A stretch of 47,797 nt of DNA from Paludibacteraceae bacterium (GCA_024401435.1 JAKSLB010000023.1:1-47797); one strand, 5' to 3'. Shown: positions 33,801 to 42,972, counted from the stretch's first letter. A program made the numbers and translations. Notes: a model not told the origin generated them from the sequence alone.

Positions 33801-36800
33801 TCACCGCTTCTTCGAACAAGTCTGTCACTGTTTGTGTCGAATCATACTCATATGCTGTTTGATTGAACTGGTTCAATCTGTTTTTTTCATCATTATCAAG
33901 AATAAGAATATCTTTGAGAGATGGCTTTTCAACAAACTCAAGCAATGCCTTATCAAAAGACTTAACCATGCCCAATATCAATTCTTCACTAAATTTAGTC
34001 TTGTCATAATCTGCTTGATAAACAAATAGTCCATCCTTTAATGCCACTTGAAGTACAATTGGAGCTTTTTCATCAGATGAAGGTAAAGATATCAATTCCG
34101 TTGGATAGCCACAGAATGTATCAAACATGAAATTATCACCTTGATAGATAAACATCACATCGGCTTGCACTCCTATTTCTCTACTGATTTCTGCAAATGA
34201 ATAGATGTCATTCGCCATACTATTCATCAATTGATCTGATACTTTTGAAATCAACTCTCGTGGTGAACATTCTGACATTTCACATAATACTGGCAATGTT
34301 TTCACCAACATTGAAACTGTATTACTTACACGAGAATCCATACGTCCGTTATAAACGGTTGAGAACACAGAATAATCTGTATTATTGTATTTAGACAAGA
34401 TGAAACCAAACGCAGCACATAATAAGCCATTAACTGACATATTATTTTCTTTTACATAATGGAGAACCGACTGGGTCACTTCTAACTTACTTTGTAGAGT
34501 AAACGAACCACTGTCTTGTTTGCTTGTCTTGTACAAATCAGAGTTAGGTAAGAAATCAAAATCTAATCCAGACAAAAGATCATTGTAGTATTTACGAGCT
34601 TTTGACAAAACTTCTGTTTTTCGATTTTTCTCCTCTTGCAAAGCGACCTCATATCCTGTAAAGATTTCATTCTCTACAATCTGCCCCATATAAGCTTTTG
34701 AAATAGAATCAAAAAACAGATTCATTGAAGTACCATCACTGATGATATGATGCATATCAACGAATAGATACAATTCCTTCGCTTGAATGATTTTTATTCG
34801 GAACAAACGATCGCCTTCTATATTGTATGGAACAATCAGTTTATCTTTTACTGATGCTATTGAATCAGCAGTGACAACTTCAATGTCATGAACATCAAAA
34901 GAATCCGTCACACGTTTTTGTCGAATTTCACCTTCTGCGTTATAGAACAAACGTGTATTGATATAAGAATGAGCAGCAACAGCTTTTACAATTGCATTCT
35001 TCAGTTCATCCACATTCAAACTCGTACTCAATTGAAGTAACACAGGAATGTTGTATATTGTCATATTAGGATGAGACATACATTCAACAAAGATTCCTTC
35101 TTGAGTTTTAGACAATGGATAATCTTCGAGTTGTTCTAATTCTTCGGTTTGACTATTAGCAAGTATAAATTGCTCCAACTTTTCAACGGTATTATTCTCT
35201 TTCAGATCTCGAATTTGAATCACCACATTGAAAGCTTCCGAAAGCAATACATTTAATTTGACACTTCCTATAGAGGTAAGTCCCGCATAAAAGATATCTG
35301 TATTAATACCAAAATTAGAGATACCAATAACATCTGCAACTTTCTCAAAAATAGCTTGTTGCATATCATTTTGAGGGAGTACAATATTTTCGATTTTCTT
35401 TTCTGGTTTAGGAAGTTTTTTCTTATCCACCTTACCATTCACATTCAATGGAATGCTCTCTATTTGCATTGTAACGGCAGGTACCATATACGATGGCTTT
35501 TGTGACAAGATAAAATCGTTCAATGCAGACACATCAACTGTAGTGTCTGAAACAACAAACGCAGCAATGAATTTTCCTCCACTCTTTTCTTCAAAAGCTT
35601 GAACTGTAACGTCTTTAATCTGTTCATAAGAACGAATAACGCTTTCAACTTCAGTCAACTCAATTCTGAAGCCACGAACCTTCACCTGACCATCATTACG
35701 TCCAATATAATCAAGCATTCCATTCGGTAGCATACGAACAACATCTCCTGTTCGATACGCTCTCTCGTATCCTTTTTGTCTTGTAAACGGATTAGGAATA
35801 AATGTTTCAATTGTTTTTTCAGGACGGTTTAAGTATCCTCTACCAACTTGATGACCCGAAATCAGCAATTCGCCTGGAACTCCTATTGGCAATCGTTGAA
35901 GATTCTTATCTACAACATATAACTTAATGTTTTTATTAGCACTTCCGATAGGAACTCTATCGTACATTTGATCCACAACAAAAGAACTAATATAGGCGAT
36001 TGATTCAGATGGTCCGTAACCATTAACCAACTTTAAGTTTTTATCAGACATATCAACTGGAACCAATGCTTCTCCACCCACCATGAAACTACGAAGTGTT
36101 TTACATTTGGTCAATTCAACAAATTGTCGTCCAACTTGAGTGGTCATAAAGCCATGGGTGATATCATTGTCAATATAAAATTTATCCAAAGCTAAAATAT
36201 CCAATCGGATCTCTTCCGGAACAATATATAAGGTTCCTCCTGAAAGGAAAGCTCCAATAAAATCCATCACAAAAGCATCAAATCCGTAACTTGGATAAGA
36301 AGCAATACGTGAATTATCAGTTAGGGAATAAATTGTTTTATGACTATTATATAAAGCGACGACATTTCGATGTTCTATCATAACTCCTTTCGGAACACCT
36401 GTAGTTCCAGACGTGTATAATAAAACATACAAACTATCAGGAGCCGGACTTGATAAGATGTTCTTAGCTTTCGGAAGATTTGGAATATCCTCTATATATA
36501 AAACCGGTCCTTTATAATCCTCAATAGATGATTCGTATTGATGATTCGTAATCAGCAACTTTGCAGAAGCATCTTTCACCATAAAAGACAATCGTTCTTT
36601 GGGATAACTTGTATCCAAAGGTTGATAACCTGCACCTGATTTCAAAACACCAATCGTGGCAACTGCCATATATTCGCAACGCGGAATCATAACCGAAACC
36701 ACATCATTTTTACCAACACCTAAATTATGAATGTAAGAAGCAATAGATTCAGAGATTTCATCTAATTCTTTATACGTTATTTTTTTATCATTGAATGAAA

Positions 36801-38310
36801 CTGCCAATTTGTTTTCATTTTTAGCCACTTGGCGTCTGAACAATGTGACGAAATCAGTCATTTCATATTCTTCTTCTGTCTCATTATAGATATCCAATTG
36901 CTTTTGCTGTTCTGTTGGAAGTAGAATGAAATCATTAAAATTATCCTTACACATCATTTCAGAAAGGACCTGAAAATAAGTTTGTAAGAAGCTCTCTACC
37001 AAATCATCATTATACAAATCTTTTCTATAAACAACTCTAAACAAATAACCTTCTACTTCTTTGAAAACTTCCATAGATATTTTAGAGACAGACTCTTCCA
37101 CATAGAGTTGTTCAAACTTCACCATAACATCACCTAATTGAACGGAAAAGAAATGTCCTGGTTGGTAAACAAACATAAAGTCATTTGCAAATCCATACTT
37201 AGAAGCAAGTGTCGGAAATGGATAAAAATCATTTGCTATCAATTCACGCAACTGTTTATGCTTATCCAACAAATATTGCGTCACATTGTTTTGTGAAGTA
37301 AAATCAGAAGCAATGGCAATGGTCTTTACCAACATACCCATGGTATCTATGGTTTCAATGTTATGACGACCACTTTCTGCCATACAAACCAATGCCTTAT
37401 TAGAACCATTAAATATTGCCAGGGTATACTCAAAAGCAGACAAAAATAAAGTATTAGCTGTAATTCCGTTGCTCTTAGTGAATTTTGCAATGTTTTCATG
37501 AGAGAACTTTCCATTCATTAAAAATTTTTTTATACCTGCCTGGGGTTCTTTCAATAGTAAATTATTCGTTGCAAAATCATTGTCATAGTTAAAATCATCA
37601 AAAACAGATGTATAGAATTGTTCTGCCTGCTGATATTCATACGTATTTGTCAATTGCTCTTCTAACAATGAAACATCAAATAGAGAGACTTTCTCTTGTG
37701 GTAAATGTTCACCGTTATAAGCCATCGTCACTTCATTATTGAAAATAACATCTGATGTGCCGTCAAATACAATATGATGGGAATCGAATAAGATATAAAT
37801 GCTTTCAACATCGTCCAAAATAGTTACTCGAGCAAGAACATCCTTCTTCAAATCAAAAGGTTTCAAAAAGGCTTTGATCTCTTTTTCTGCATCCTCTTTA
37901 GCTATTTTTTTATAAACAGTTTTAGTCGCTCCTTCAAAAGGTACCATAGAAGGAACGCCATTCACATCTTCTATATGAGAAAAAAACACTGCATGATTTG
38001 CCAAGACTTGATCAAAAGCATTTATCATACGCTCAACATCAATATCACCCCTTTTTATTTTTGCTCCAAAAGGACAATTGTAAATTAAAGATGTGGGATT
38101 TTTAATGTAAGAGAAATATATACCCATCTGACTCGATGTCAATGGATATGACACTCTTTTCGTATGGAGTGATTTTTCTAAATTTTCTTGTATTTCATCC
38201 CATTGTTTAAGGTATGAGTCTCGTTCATTTTCTGGAATCTGCGATATTTTTTTTGCTGTAAAATCACGAATCAAAGAAAACAGCGCTGATTGATTTTCTT
38301 TTTCTGACAT
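30868..38310 (-). CDS. Two-module non-ribosomal peptide synthetase with terminal reductase (C-A-T-C-A-T-R)
   Basis: Residue numbers here count from the upstream ATG at 38340; the likelier start, MSEKENQ at 38310, is residue 11. Domains in order: condensation C1 (about 55-480, His188-His189-IVF-Asp-Gly); adenylation A1 (about 500-1000, LYTSGTTGVPKG, NGYGPSES, YRTGD); carrier T1 (Ser1023 in AGLTSIG); condensation C2 (about 1080-1500, His1197-His1198-IIS-Asp-Gly); adenylation A2 (about 1530-1990, IYTSGTTGTPKG, NGYGPSET, YKTGD); carrier T2 (Ser2031 in IGGTSIS); thioester reductase R (about 2105-2490, GVTGFLG from Gly2114 and Tyr2271-x3-Lys2275). Every catalytic motif is intact. The first C domain suggests the first amino acid is N-acylated. 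The R domain implies release as an aldehyde (or alcohol), as in known gut dipeptide-aldehyde/pyrazinone NRPSs. It heads an operon with STAS, phosphatase/kinase and PPTase genes. Confidence 0.94.
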   Translation of the reverse strand: MSEKENQSALFSLIRDFTAKKISQIPENERDSYLKQWDEIQENLEKSLHTKRVSYPLTSSQMGIYFSYIKNPTSLIYNCPFGAKIKRGDIDVERMINAFDQVLANHAVFFSHIEDVNGVPSMVPFEGATKTVYKKIAKEDAEKEIKAFLKPFDLKKDVLARVTILDDVESIYILFDSHHIVFDGTSDVIFNNEVTMAYNGEHLPQEKVSLFDVSLLEEQLTNTYEYQQAEQFYTSVFDDFNYDNDFATNNLLLKEPQAGIKKFLMNGKFSHENIAKFTKSNGITANTLFLSAFEYTLAIFNGSNKALVCMAESGRHNIETIDTMGMLVKTIAIASDFTSQNNVTQYLLDKHKQLRELIANDFYPFPTLASKYGFANDFMFVYQPGHFFSVQLGDVMVKFEQLYVEESVSKISMEVFKEVEGYLFRVVYRKDLYNDDLVESFLQTYFQVLSEMMCKDNFNDFILLPTEQQKQLDIYNETEEEYEMTDFVTLFRRQVAKNENKLAVSFNDKKITYKELDEISESIASYIHNLGVGKNDVVSVMIPRCEYMAVATIGVLKSGAGYQPLDTSYPKERLSFMVKDASAKLLITNHQYESSIEDYKGPVLYIEDIPNLPKAKNILSSPAPDSLYVLLYTSGTTGVPKGVMIEHRNVVALYNSHKTIYSLTDNSRIASYPSYGFDAFVMDFIGAFLSGGTLYIVPEEIRLDILALDKFYIDNDITHGFMTTQVGRQFVELTKCKTLRSFMVGGEALVPVDMSDKNLKLVNGYGPSESIAYISSFVVDQMYDRVPIGSANKNIKLYVVDKNLQRLPIGVPGELLISGHQVGRGYLNRPEKTIETFIPNPFTRQKGYERAYRTGDVVRMLPNGMLDYIGRNDGQVKVRGFRIELTEVESVIRSYEQIKDVTVQAFEEKSGGKFIAAFVVSDTTVDVSALNDFILSQKPSYMVPAVTMQIESIPLNVNGKVDKKKLPKPEKKIENIVLPQNDMQQAIFEKVADVIGISNFGINTDIFYAGLTSIGSVKLNVLLSEAFNVVIQIRDLKENNTVEKLEQFILANSQTEELEQLEDYPLSKTQEGIFVECMSHPNMTIYNIPVLLQLSTSLNVDELKNAIVKAVAAHSYINTRLFYNAEGEIRQKRVTDSFDVHDIEVVTADSIASVKDKLIVPYNIEGDRLFRIKIIQAKELYLFVDMHHIISDGTSMNLFFDSISKAYMGQIVENEIFTGYEVALQEEKNRKTEVLSKARKYYNDLLSGLDFDFLPNSDLYKTSKQDSGSFTLQSKLEVTQSVLHYVKENNMSVNGLLCAAFGFILSKYNNTDYSVFSTVYNGRMDSRVSNTVSMLVKTLPVLCEMSECSPRELISKVSDQLMNSMANDIYSFAEISREIGVQADVMFIYQGDNFMFDTFCGYPTELISLPSSDEKAPIVLQVALKDGLFVYQADYDKTKFSEELILGMVKSFDKALLEFVEKPSLKDILILDNDEKNRLNQFNQTAYEYDSTQTVTDLFEEAVKDHPENIAIVYQDKEYTYRDLDVMSNKIASYIHKLGIGKDDFVSIIVPRNEYMTISAMGVVRSGAAYQPLDPTYPKDRLNFMVKDCGAKLLIADRNLRPLLDEYEGTVLYVDEIESLPETAKIEVDITPNNALVIIYTSGTTGTPKGCVLEHRNIVAFFHTHSKINNITQQSRIATYASYGFDGGVMDVFTACMAGASLYVIPDDIRMDLMKLDEFYNKHAITFGFMTTQVGRMFASSTTSKTLTHFLVGGEKLVPFNPPTNFTFVNGYGPSETMAYVTHSVVKDDSQLLPIGCANPNVKLYVTDKYGHLLPIGACGELCIATPQVARGYLNRPEKTQEVFVANPFSHEVGYERMYKTGDVVRLLPDGNYDFIGRRDGQVKVRGFRIELTEVECVIRDYEGIKNATVQAYDSPTGGKFVAAFIVADNQIDIEDLKSFIGTKKPPYMIPAVIMQIDQIPLNVNGKVDKRKLPKPELQSTKVGEEPKTEMEAKLCSIYQSVLGIDKVYADDDFFAIGGTSISAVQLIVKCNNAQIDIVYKNLFENSTPQKLAAFVSKGSKSDDIFAPSGESKKQYDYSCLDYNVVSNLPNIKNEGVGDVVLTGVTGFLGSHIFKELIDTTTGKVICLVRSKDGLPAETRMEMMMVYYFEDWYEKVDKNRVAVVNCDISDKDLVDKLSTYQFDTIINCAANVKHFDKNESLLNDNFSGVENLIELSQKQNARFVQMSSLSVSGESVNGNVPSDIIFRENNLNIGQSLENKYIYSKYLAEQAIIDATSRGKLRGKIIRLGNLMPRETDGEFQINSYSNGFLKQFLGYEKLGCYPVDMMDAGIEYSPIDCVAKAVVMLSGTPDSFTVFHAKNCHEIHYGYFINEMIKRGIKIDIVEQSEFEKRFEKVLKQDNQDLSAFTGFIAYLNKSKESPTDLMKYTGDGEKYEMRVRITSDTAYTIKALYRLGFAWPLISKDYLRKMLDKLIELCFFDR

Positions 38311-38504
38311 ACTTACCTTTTTTTTATTAAAATATAACACACCAATAAATAGATTCTGAACAATTTCAATAATCCTATTAAAAATCCAGGATTAAACAAA
38401 TCAAAATACTAAGTTGGCACACAAACTTTTCAAATTCACCTTTTAGTACAATCATTCTCAACAAGATACATTGTCAAGAACACGTATAAATATGACGTAT
38501 ATTG

Positions 38505-38512
38505 CAAACTTA
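38505..38512 (-). promoter_or_regulatory. Putative -7 box of the NRPS operon
   Basis: TAAGTTTG on the minus strand matches TAnnTTTG. A TTTG 28 bp upstream (38537-38540) is roughly at -33. This would give a long leader of about 190 nt before the start at 38310, AT-rich and without an obvious structure apart from a weak AATCCT...AGGATT hairpin at 38371-38393. Confidence 0.45.
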
Positions 38513-38555
38513 TGAAAAAAGGAGACAAAATCGAAACAAAATATTCAATAATCTA

Positions 38556-38650
38556 TTGGGTCTTTTATAAAATCCCCGATTTTTTTTAATTTTTAAATAA
38601 GGATTATAAATCTTCAAAACCACTACAAAGCAATTTATAGAAATCCACTA
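38556..38650. repeat. MITE-like element, internally deleted copy 3
   Basis: The left end (GGGTCTTTTATAAAATCCCC then GATT) is followed after only about 40 bp by the right end (ACTACAAAGCAATTTATAGA then AATCC). This right end is identical over more than 25 bp to that of copy 1. About 110 bp of interior is missing. The right terminal repeat runs into the 3' end of the hybrid regulator gene, whose TAG stop lies within it (38648-38650). Confidence 0.7.
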
Positions 38651-41600
38651 TTGTTTTAAATTATTTTCTTTTGATTCTTTGTATTCTGTTGGGGTCATTC
38701 CATACTTTTGTTTGAAACAACGACTAAAATAACGAGAATCTGACATACCAATCATATATGTTATTTGCGTCATTGTATAGTTCCCCTCTTCAATTAATTT
38801 TGCAGCACGAGTCAATCGTGTTTCTCGAATGAACTCCATTGGGGTCTGTCCCACTAACGATTTCACTTTCGATAACAAATGCCAACGACTCACCTTCAAC
38901 GCATCTTGTGCATCTTCTACGGTAAATGACACATTGTCCATATTCGACTCTATCACCTCAATAAACTGACGCATCAATTCATCATCTTTAACATTTAATG
39001 GTTCACCTTCAATATCCGATTGAATATCCTCATTTTCATCCTCTTGATTAATCTCTACCGTTTTATTGGACATTCCACTTTGGATCAACGATTCTCTATA
39101 TTTCTCCTGCCATCTTCTTCTTTCTTCTAAAATATTATTGATTCGAGCTTCCAAATATGGCATATTGAATGGTTTCGTAATATAATCGTTTGCACCGATG
39201 TTCATACAATCAATTTTGCTCTGTAAATCGGTTTTAGCGGTCAACAAAACAATAGGAATATGAGACGTTTGTTCGTTTTCGCGAATCATTTTTGTCATCT
39301 CAATTCCATCCATCTCAGGCATCATAATATCTGTAATGATAAAATTAGGCAACTCCCTCATAGCAGCTTCATAACCTAATTTTCCATTTGCAGCTTCAAT
39401 CACCGTAAACCGTTTCTGTAGAACACTTCTCAAGAACTCTCGCATCTGATCATTGTCCTCAACAATCAACAATGTCATAGACTCTTTTGTTGATGCCATC
39501 GTCACAGATGATTCTTCCTCTCCATTGTTTTCTTCTGGTTCTTCTTTAACTATGATATCTGTAGTATTATCAAAATGTTCAATTCCAGGCAAAAAGGCAA
39601 TTGTAAAGACAGAACCTTTATTCTCCTCACTTTCAACTTGAATGGTAGCTCTATGCATATCAACAATTTCTTTCACCAAAGAGAGTCCTATCCCTGTACC
39701 ACTTTGCTTTGTTAAAGAATAGTCTTGTAATGTAGTATAACGATCAAAAATAATTGACAGTTTATCTTTAGGCATACCACAACCTTCATCAGAAACCACA
39801 ATTACCCCTTTACCTTCTTTCACTTCAATCTTAACAGTGACTTTCTTTCCTTCTGGTGTGAATTTAAATGCATTAGACAACAGATTAAACATAATAGTAT
39901 CCACTTTGTCTTTATCCACCCAATAAGTTGCTCCATTGGTCTCATCATCAATTTTGAACTGAATGTTTCTATTTTCAGCCAATCGAAGAAAATTAGCACT
40001 ACAAGAAGAGACAAATTGACCAAAATTCGTCTTCTCCACCTTCAATCGCATCTTATTGCTCTGTATCTTACGAAAATCCAATATTTGATTCATCATTCTC
40101 AACATACGACTTGCATTGGTATGAACCACCTCCAACTGTTTTCTATCCTCTTCATTGATAGAACCATTTTCCAACACATTTTCTAATGGAGCATTGATCA
40201 ACGTAAGCGGTGTTCGTAATTCATGAGAGATATCTGTAAAAAATTGCAACTTAGAATCTGAAATTTCCTGTTCCATCTTCATCTTCGTTCGCAAACGATA
40301 AACAATAGCTGCTACAGCTAACAAGAAAACCAAAAGTAAGGCATACAAACAATAAGCCCAACCACTTTCCCAAAAAGAAGGAAGAACATGAATCTTAATT
40401 TCTCTTTCATTATCATACCACGTACCTTCACTATTGGTTGATTTTACTAAAAAGCGATACTCACCTTTAGGTAAGTTTGTATAAGTAGCTAATCGCTGTG
40501 TCCCTACATAGTTCCATTCTGTTTCAAATGGCTCCAACTTATATGCATACTGAATATGTTCAGGGAAACGATAATCCAATGCAGCATAACCAATAGAAAA
40601 CACCGATTGATTATGTTCCAAAGTTATCTCAGACAAGGCACTCACATCTTGATGAATTGGTGAATTTTCTTGATGAATATCCTGTTCTTTATTAAACAAC
40701 AAAAATCTGGTAAACACGATAGAAGGAGCATATTCCGTTGTTGTGATTTCTGATGGTTTGAATGAATAAAAACCATCATCTGTTCCTGCTACCAAATCAC
40801 CAGAATATCGACGAATCAAACTATGACCCGAAAAACGATCCGTTCGAAATCCTCTGAACTGACCAAATGATTCAAAAGAGTTGTTTTGTTCATCAAACTT
40901 AACAATAGACTCTTCCGATAACACCCATAAATTATTCTGTTGATCTTCTTGTATTTCAAGTAACAAATCGGAAGGGAACATTCTATTTTGTCTATTGTAT
41001 GAAATGAATTCTGGCGTTTGAAACAAGACAAATTCATTCGACAGGCGGAATAAACCACCTCCATAAGAAGCCATCCAGATATTCCCTTTTTGATCTTGAT
41101 AAATATCGTAAATACAACTATTCGTCAAATTGGTATTTTCTGTATTATAAAAGAAGAAACGAATGTTCTCAGGTGAATCAAAATCAGAGGAGAAAATTGT
41201 CAATCCCTCACTAGAACCCAACCAGATATTCCCTTGAGAATCTTCCATCAAAGCGTGAGATTGATCCACGGTCGGAGGATAAGTGTTTTTCAATAAGTTT
41301 TCTTTATGAATGAAGCGATATCCTTTTTCATCTGATTGCAAAAGATGCAACCCCCCATTACGTGTAGCTAACCACAAATGACCTTTTGAATCTTCCAACA
41401 AATCACTAATCTCATATGACAAAGGCGAAAACTCATCGGAAACAGATTCACATTTAGCCACCTGATATTTGGAATCAGACTGCTTTGTCAAACATAATAA
41501 AGAACGGTCTGTAGCGACCCAAATTTTTCCTTTACGATCTTGATACAAGAAAGAAACAAGTGCAAACTTGGATGGAGAGTTTTGTATTTCTCCATTACTA

Positions 41601-42925
41601 TTCACATAACCGATTCGATTGGAATTCACATCAAACAAACTCAATGAACCATCCTTGGAAGCAACCCATAATCGCTTCATATCATCTTCCCAAAGAGCTG
41701 TCACATCCAATTGTTTTCGATTAAAACGATTAAAATCAGCAGCCACATGTTGAAAAGACTCATTAAAAAAAACAGTCTTTATGACACCTGAATTTTCCTT
41801 TGCTGACCATATAACCCCCATCGTGTCAGTAATGGATACCTGTTCATCGTAATCATTCAAGAAACTTTTATGTATAGAGAATGTATTGTGATCTAAGACA
41901 TAAACATTTGTTTCGTTTTTTACAGTAAATAATAAATCACCTTGAAGATCTTTCCAACATTTTTCAAAGGAACTGTCAAATTCTTTCGAAAAAATTACCG
42001 CATTATCCAAAAGACGGAAAACGAACATTTGATTCTGTTGCGTTAAAGCACAGCAATAAGAATCATTCATCAAATAGAGAGACACAATTGGTTGTTGTGT
42101 AGGCAACTTCACCTCAACCATGCGTCGTTTTGTCTTCTCATATTTGTAGACAACACCTGCCACCGATGACACAATCAGTTCATTTGGACTTTCTATCATA
42201 GAATAGACAGATGGATTAGTTCCATTGATAGGAAAGGATGTTAAAACCGTATCTCTACCTTGCAACGAAAACAAACCTTTATTGGTTAACAACCAACGTT
42301 TATCATTTTGACCCAAGAAAACAGAGCGTACATCTTCACTATTCACAGATGAATCACCAAAACAGAAACGATCCATTTGAACAGAAGAAAGAGTGTCAAT
42401 TGTCAGGCGTATAGCACCTGCCGCATTAGTACCTAATAACCAAATCTCATTGTCGTTGAGTTGCAACATCCGACCAGTAGAAAAATAATCATCTCCCCTA
42501 TTCTCATCAGCAGATGGATATAGAGAAAATGATTCTGTAGTCGGATCAAAACGAAGAACCTGACCAATATCGTTAAGTATCCAAAAGCATCCACAAGCAT
42601 CTCGCTTCATGGACAAGAATTGGTTACTCACACTTCTTTGTAATTCTTTTGAACTTGCCTTGAAATTTTTAAAATCATAGCCGTCAAAACGACTTAGCCC
42701 ATTTTTTGATACGATCCAGAGAAATCCATTTTTCTCTTTTATCATATCCATCACAGTGTTTTGAGCTAATCCGTCTTGTACTGTATAAAAACTATAATAG
42801 GATGACAATTGTTTCTCATTCTTTATATTATCATAAGAACCTTGCGTCCATCCACAGCAATAGGGAAAGAGAAGTAATAATAATATAAAGAATCGTAACT
42901 TCATTCTTCTTTTTTTATCTTTCAT
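38648..42925 (-). CDS. Hybrid two-component system regulator (sensor kinase, receiver, AraC HTH)
   Basis: This is about 1,425 aa from the Met at 42925. An alternative Met at 42904 directly begins the signal peptide, and an outer Met at 42961 is less likely. Residues below count from 42961. Parts: a signal peptide; 14 or so two-component beta-propeller repeats (about 50-740; GLSRFDGYDFKNF, KGNIWMASYGGGLFRL); a Y_Y_Y domain (about 780-850); a membrane helix (about 862-882); HisKA with His913 (DISHELRTPL); HATPase (NLLSNAFKFTP, DEGCGMP); a receiver with Asp1211 (TDIMMPEMDG); and a C-terminal AraC helix-turn-helix. All phosphotransfer residues are present. Such HTCS proteins usually sense oligosaccharides and control adjacent SusCD loci, but no susC or susD is in this window. 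The NRPS operon is the next gene downstream. Confidence 0.94.
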   Translation of the reverse strand: MKDKKRRMKLRFFILLLLLFPYCCGWTQGSYDNIKNEKQLSSYYSFYTVQDGLAQNTVMDMIKEKNGFLWIVSKNGLSRFDGYDFKNFKASSKELQRSVSNQFLSMKRDACGCFWILNDIGQVLRFDPTTESFSLYPSADENRGDDYFSTGRMLQLNDNEIWLLGTNAAGAIRLTIDTLSSVQMDRFCFGDSSVNSEDVRSVFLGQNDKRWLLTNKGLFSLQGRDTVLTSFPINGTNPSVYSMIESPNELIVSSVAGVVYKYEKTKRRMVEVKLPTQQPIVSLYLMNDSYCCALTQQNQMFVFRLLDNAVIFSKEFDSSFEKCWKDLQGDLLFTVKNETNVYVLDHNTFSIHKSFLNDYDEQVSITDTMGVIWSAKENSGVIKTVFFNESFQHVAADFNRFNRKQLDVTALWEDDMKRLWVASKDGSLSLFDVNSNRIGYVNSNGEIQNSPSKFALVSFLYQDRKGKIWVATDRSLLCLTKQSDSKYQVAKCESVSDEFSPLSYEISDLLEDSKGHLWLATRNGGLHLLQSDEKGYRFIHKENLLKNTYPPTVDQSHALMEDSQGNIWLGSSEGLTIFSSDFDSPENIRFFFYNTENTNLTNSCIYDIYQDQKGNIWMASYGGGLFRLSNEFVLFQTPEFISYNRQNRMFPSDLLLEIQEDQQNNLWVLSEESIVKFDEQNNSFESFGQFRGFRTDRFSGHSLIRRYSGDLVAGTDDGFYSFKPSEITTTEYAPSIVFTRFLLFNKEQDIHQENSPIHQDVSALSEITLEHNQSVFSIGYAALDYRFPEHIQYAYKLEPFETEWNYVGTQRLATYTNLPKGEYRFLVKSTNSEGTWYDNEREIKIHVLPSFWESGWAYCLYALLLVFLLAVAAIVYRLRTKMKMEQEISDSKLQFFTDISHELRTPLTLINAPLENVLENGSINEEDRKQLEVVHTNASRMLRMMNQILDFRKIQSNKMRLKVEKTNFGQFVSSCSANFLRLAENRNIQFKIDDETNGATYWVDKDKVDTIMFNLLSNAFKFTPEGKKVTVKIEVKEGKGVIVVSDEGCGMPKDKLSIIFDRYTTLQDYSLTKQSGTGIGLSLVKEIVDMHRATIQVESEENKGSVFTIAFLPGIEHFDNTTDIIVKEEPEENNGEEESSVTMASTKESMTLLIVEDNDQMREFLRSVLQKRFTVIEAANGKLGYEAAMRELPNFIITDIMMPEMDGIEMTKMIRENEQTSHIPIVLLTAKTDLQSKIDCMNIGANDYITKPFNMPYLEARINNILEERRRWQEKYRESLIQSGMSNKTVEINQEDENEDIQSDIEGEPLNVKDDELMRQFIEVIESNMDNVSFTVEDAQDALKVSRWHLLSKVKSLVGQTPMEFIRETRLTRAAKLIEEGNYTMTQITYMIGMSDSRYFSRCFKQKYGMTPTEYKESKENNLKQ

Positions 42926-42972
42926 TTCTTCTGTTGTGAAAAAAAAATTCACAATAAACATTCCGAAAAGAT

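Noticed and set aside
38341-38647. RNA gene or riboswitch in the NRPS leader
   Set aside because: Only a weak 6-bp hairpin and a repeat copy are visible, with no recognisable riboswitch core.
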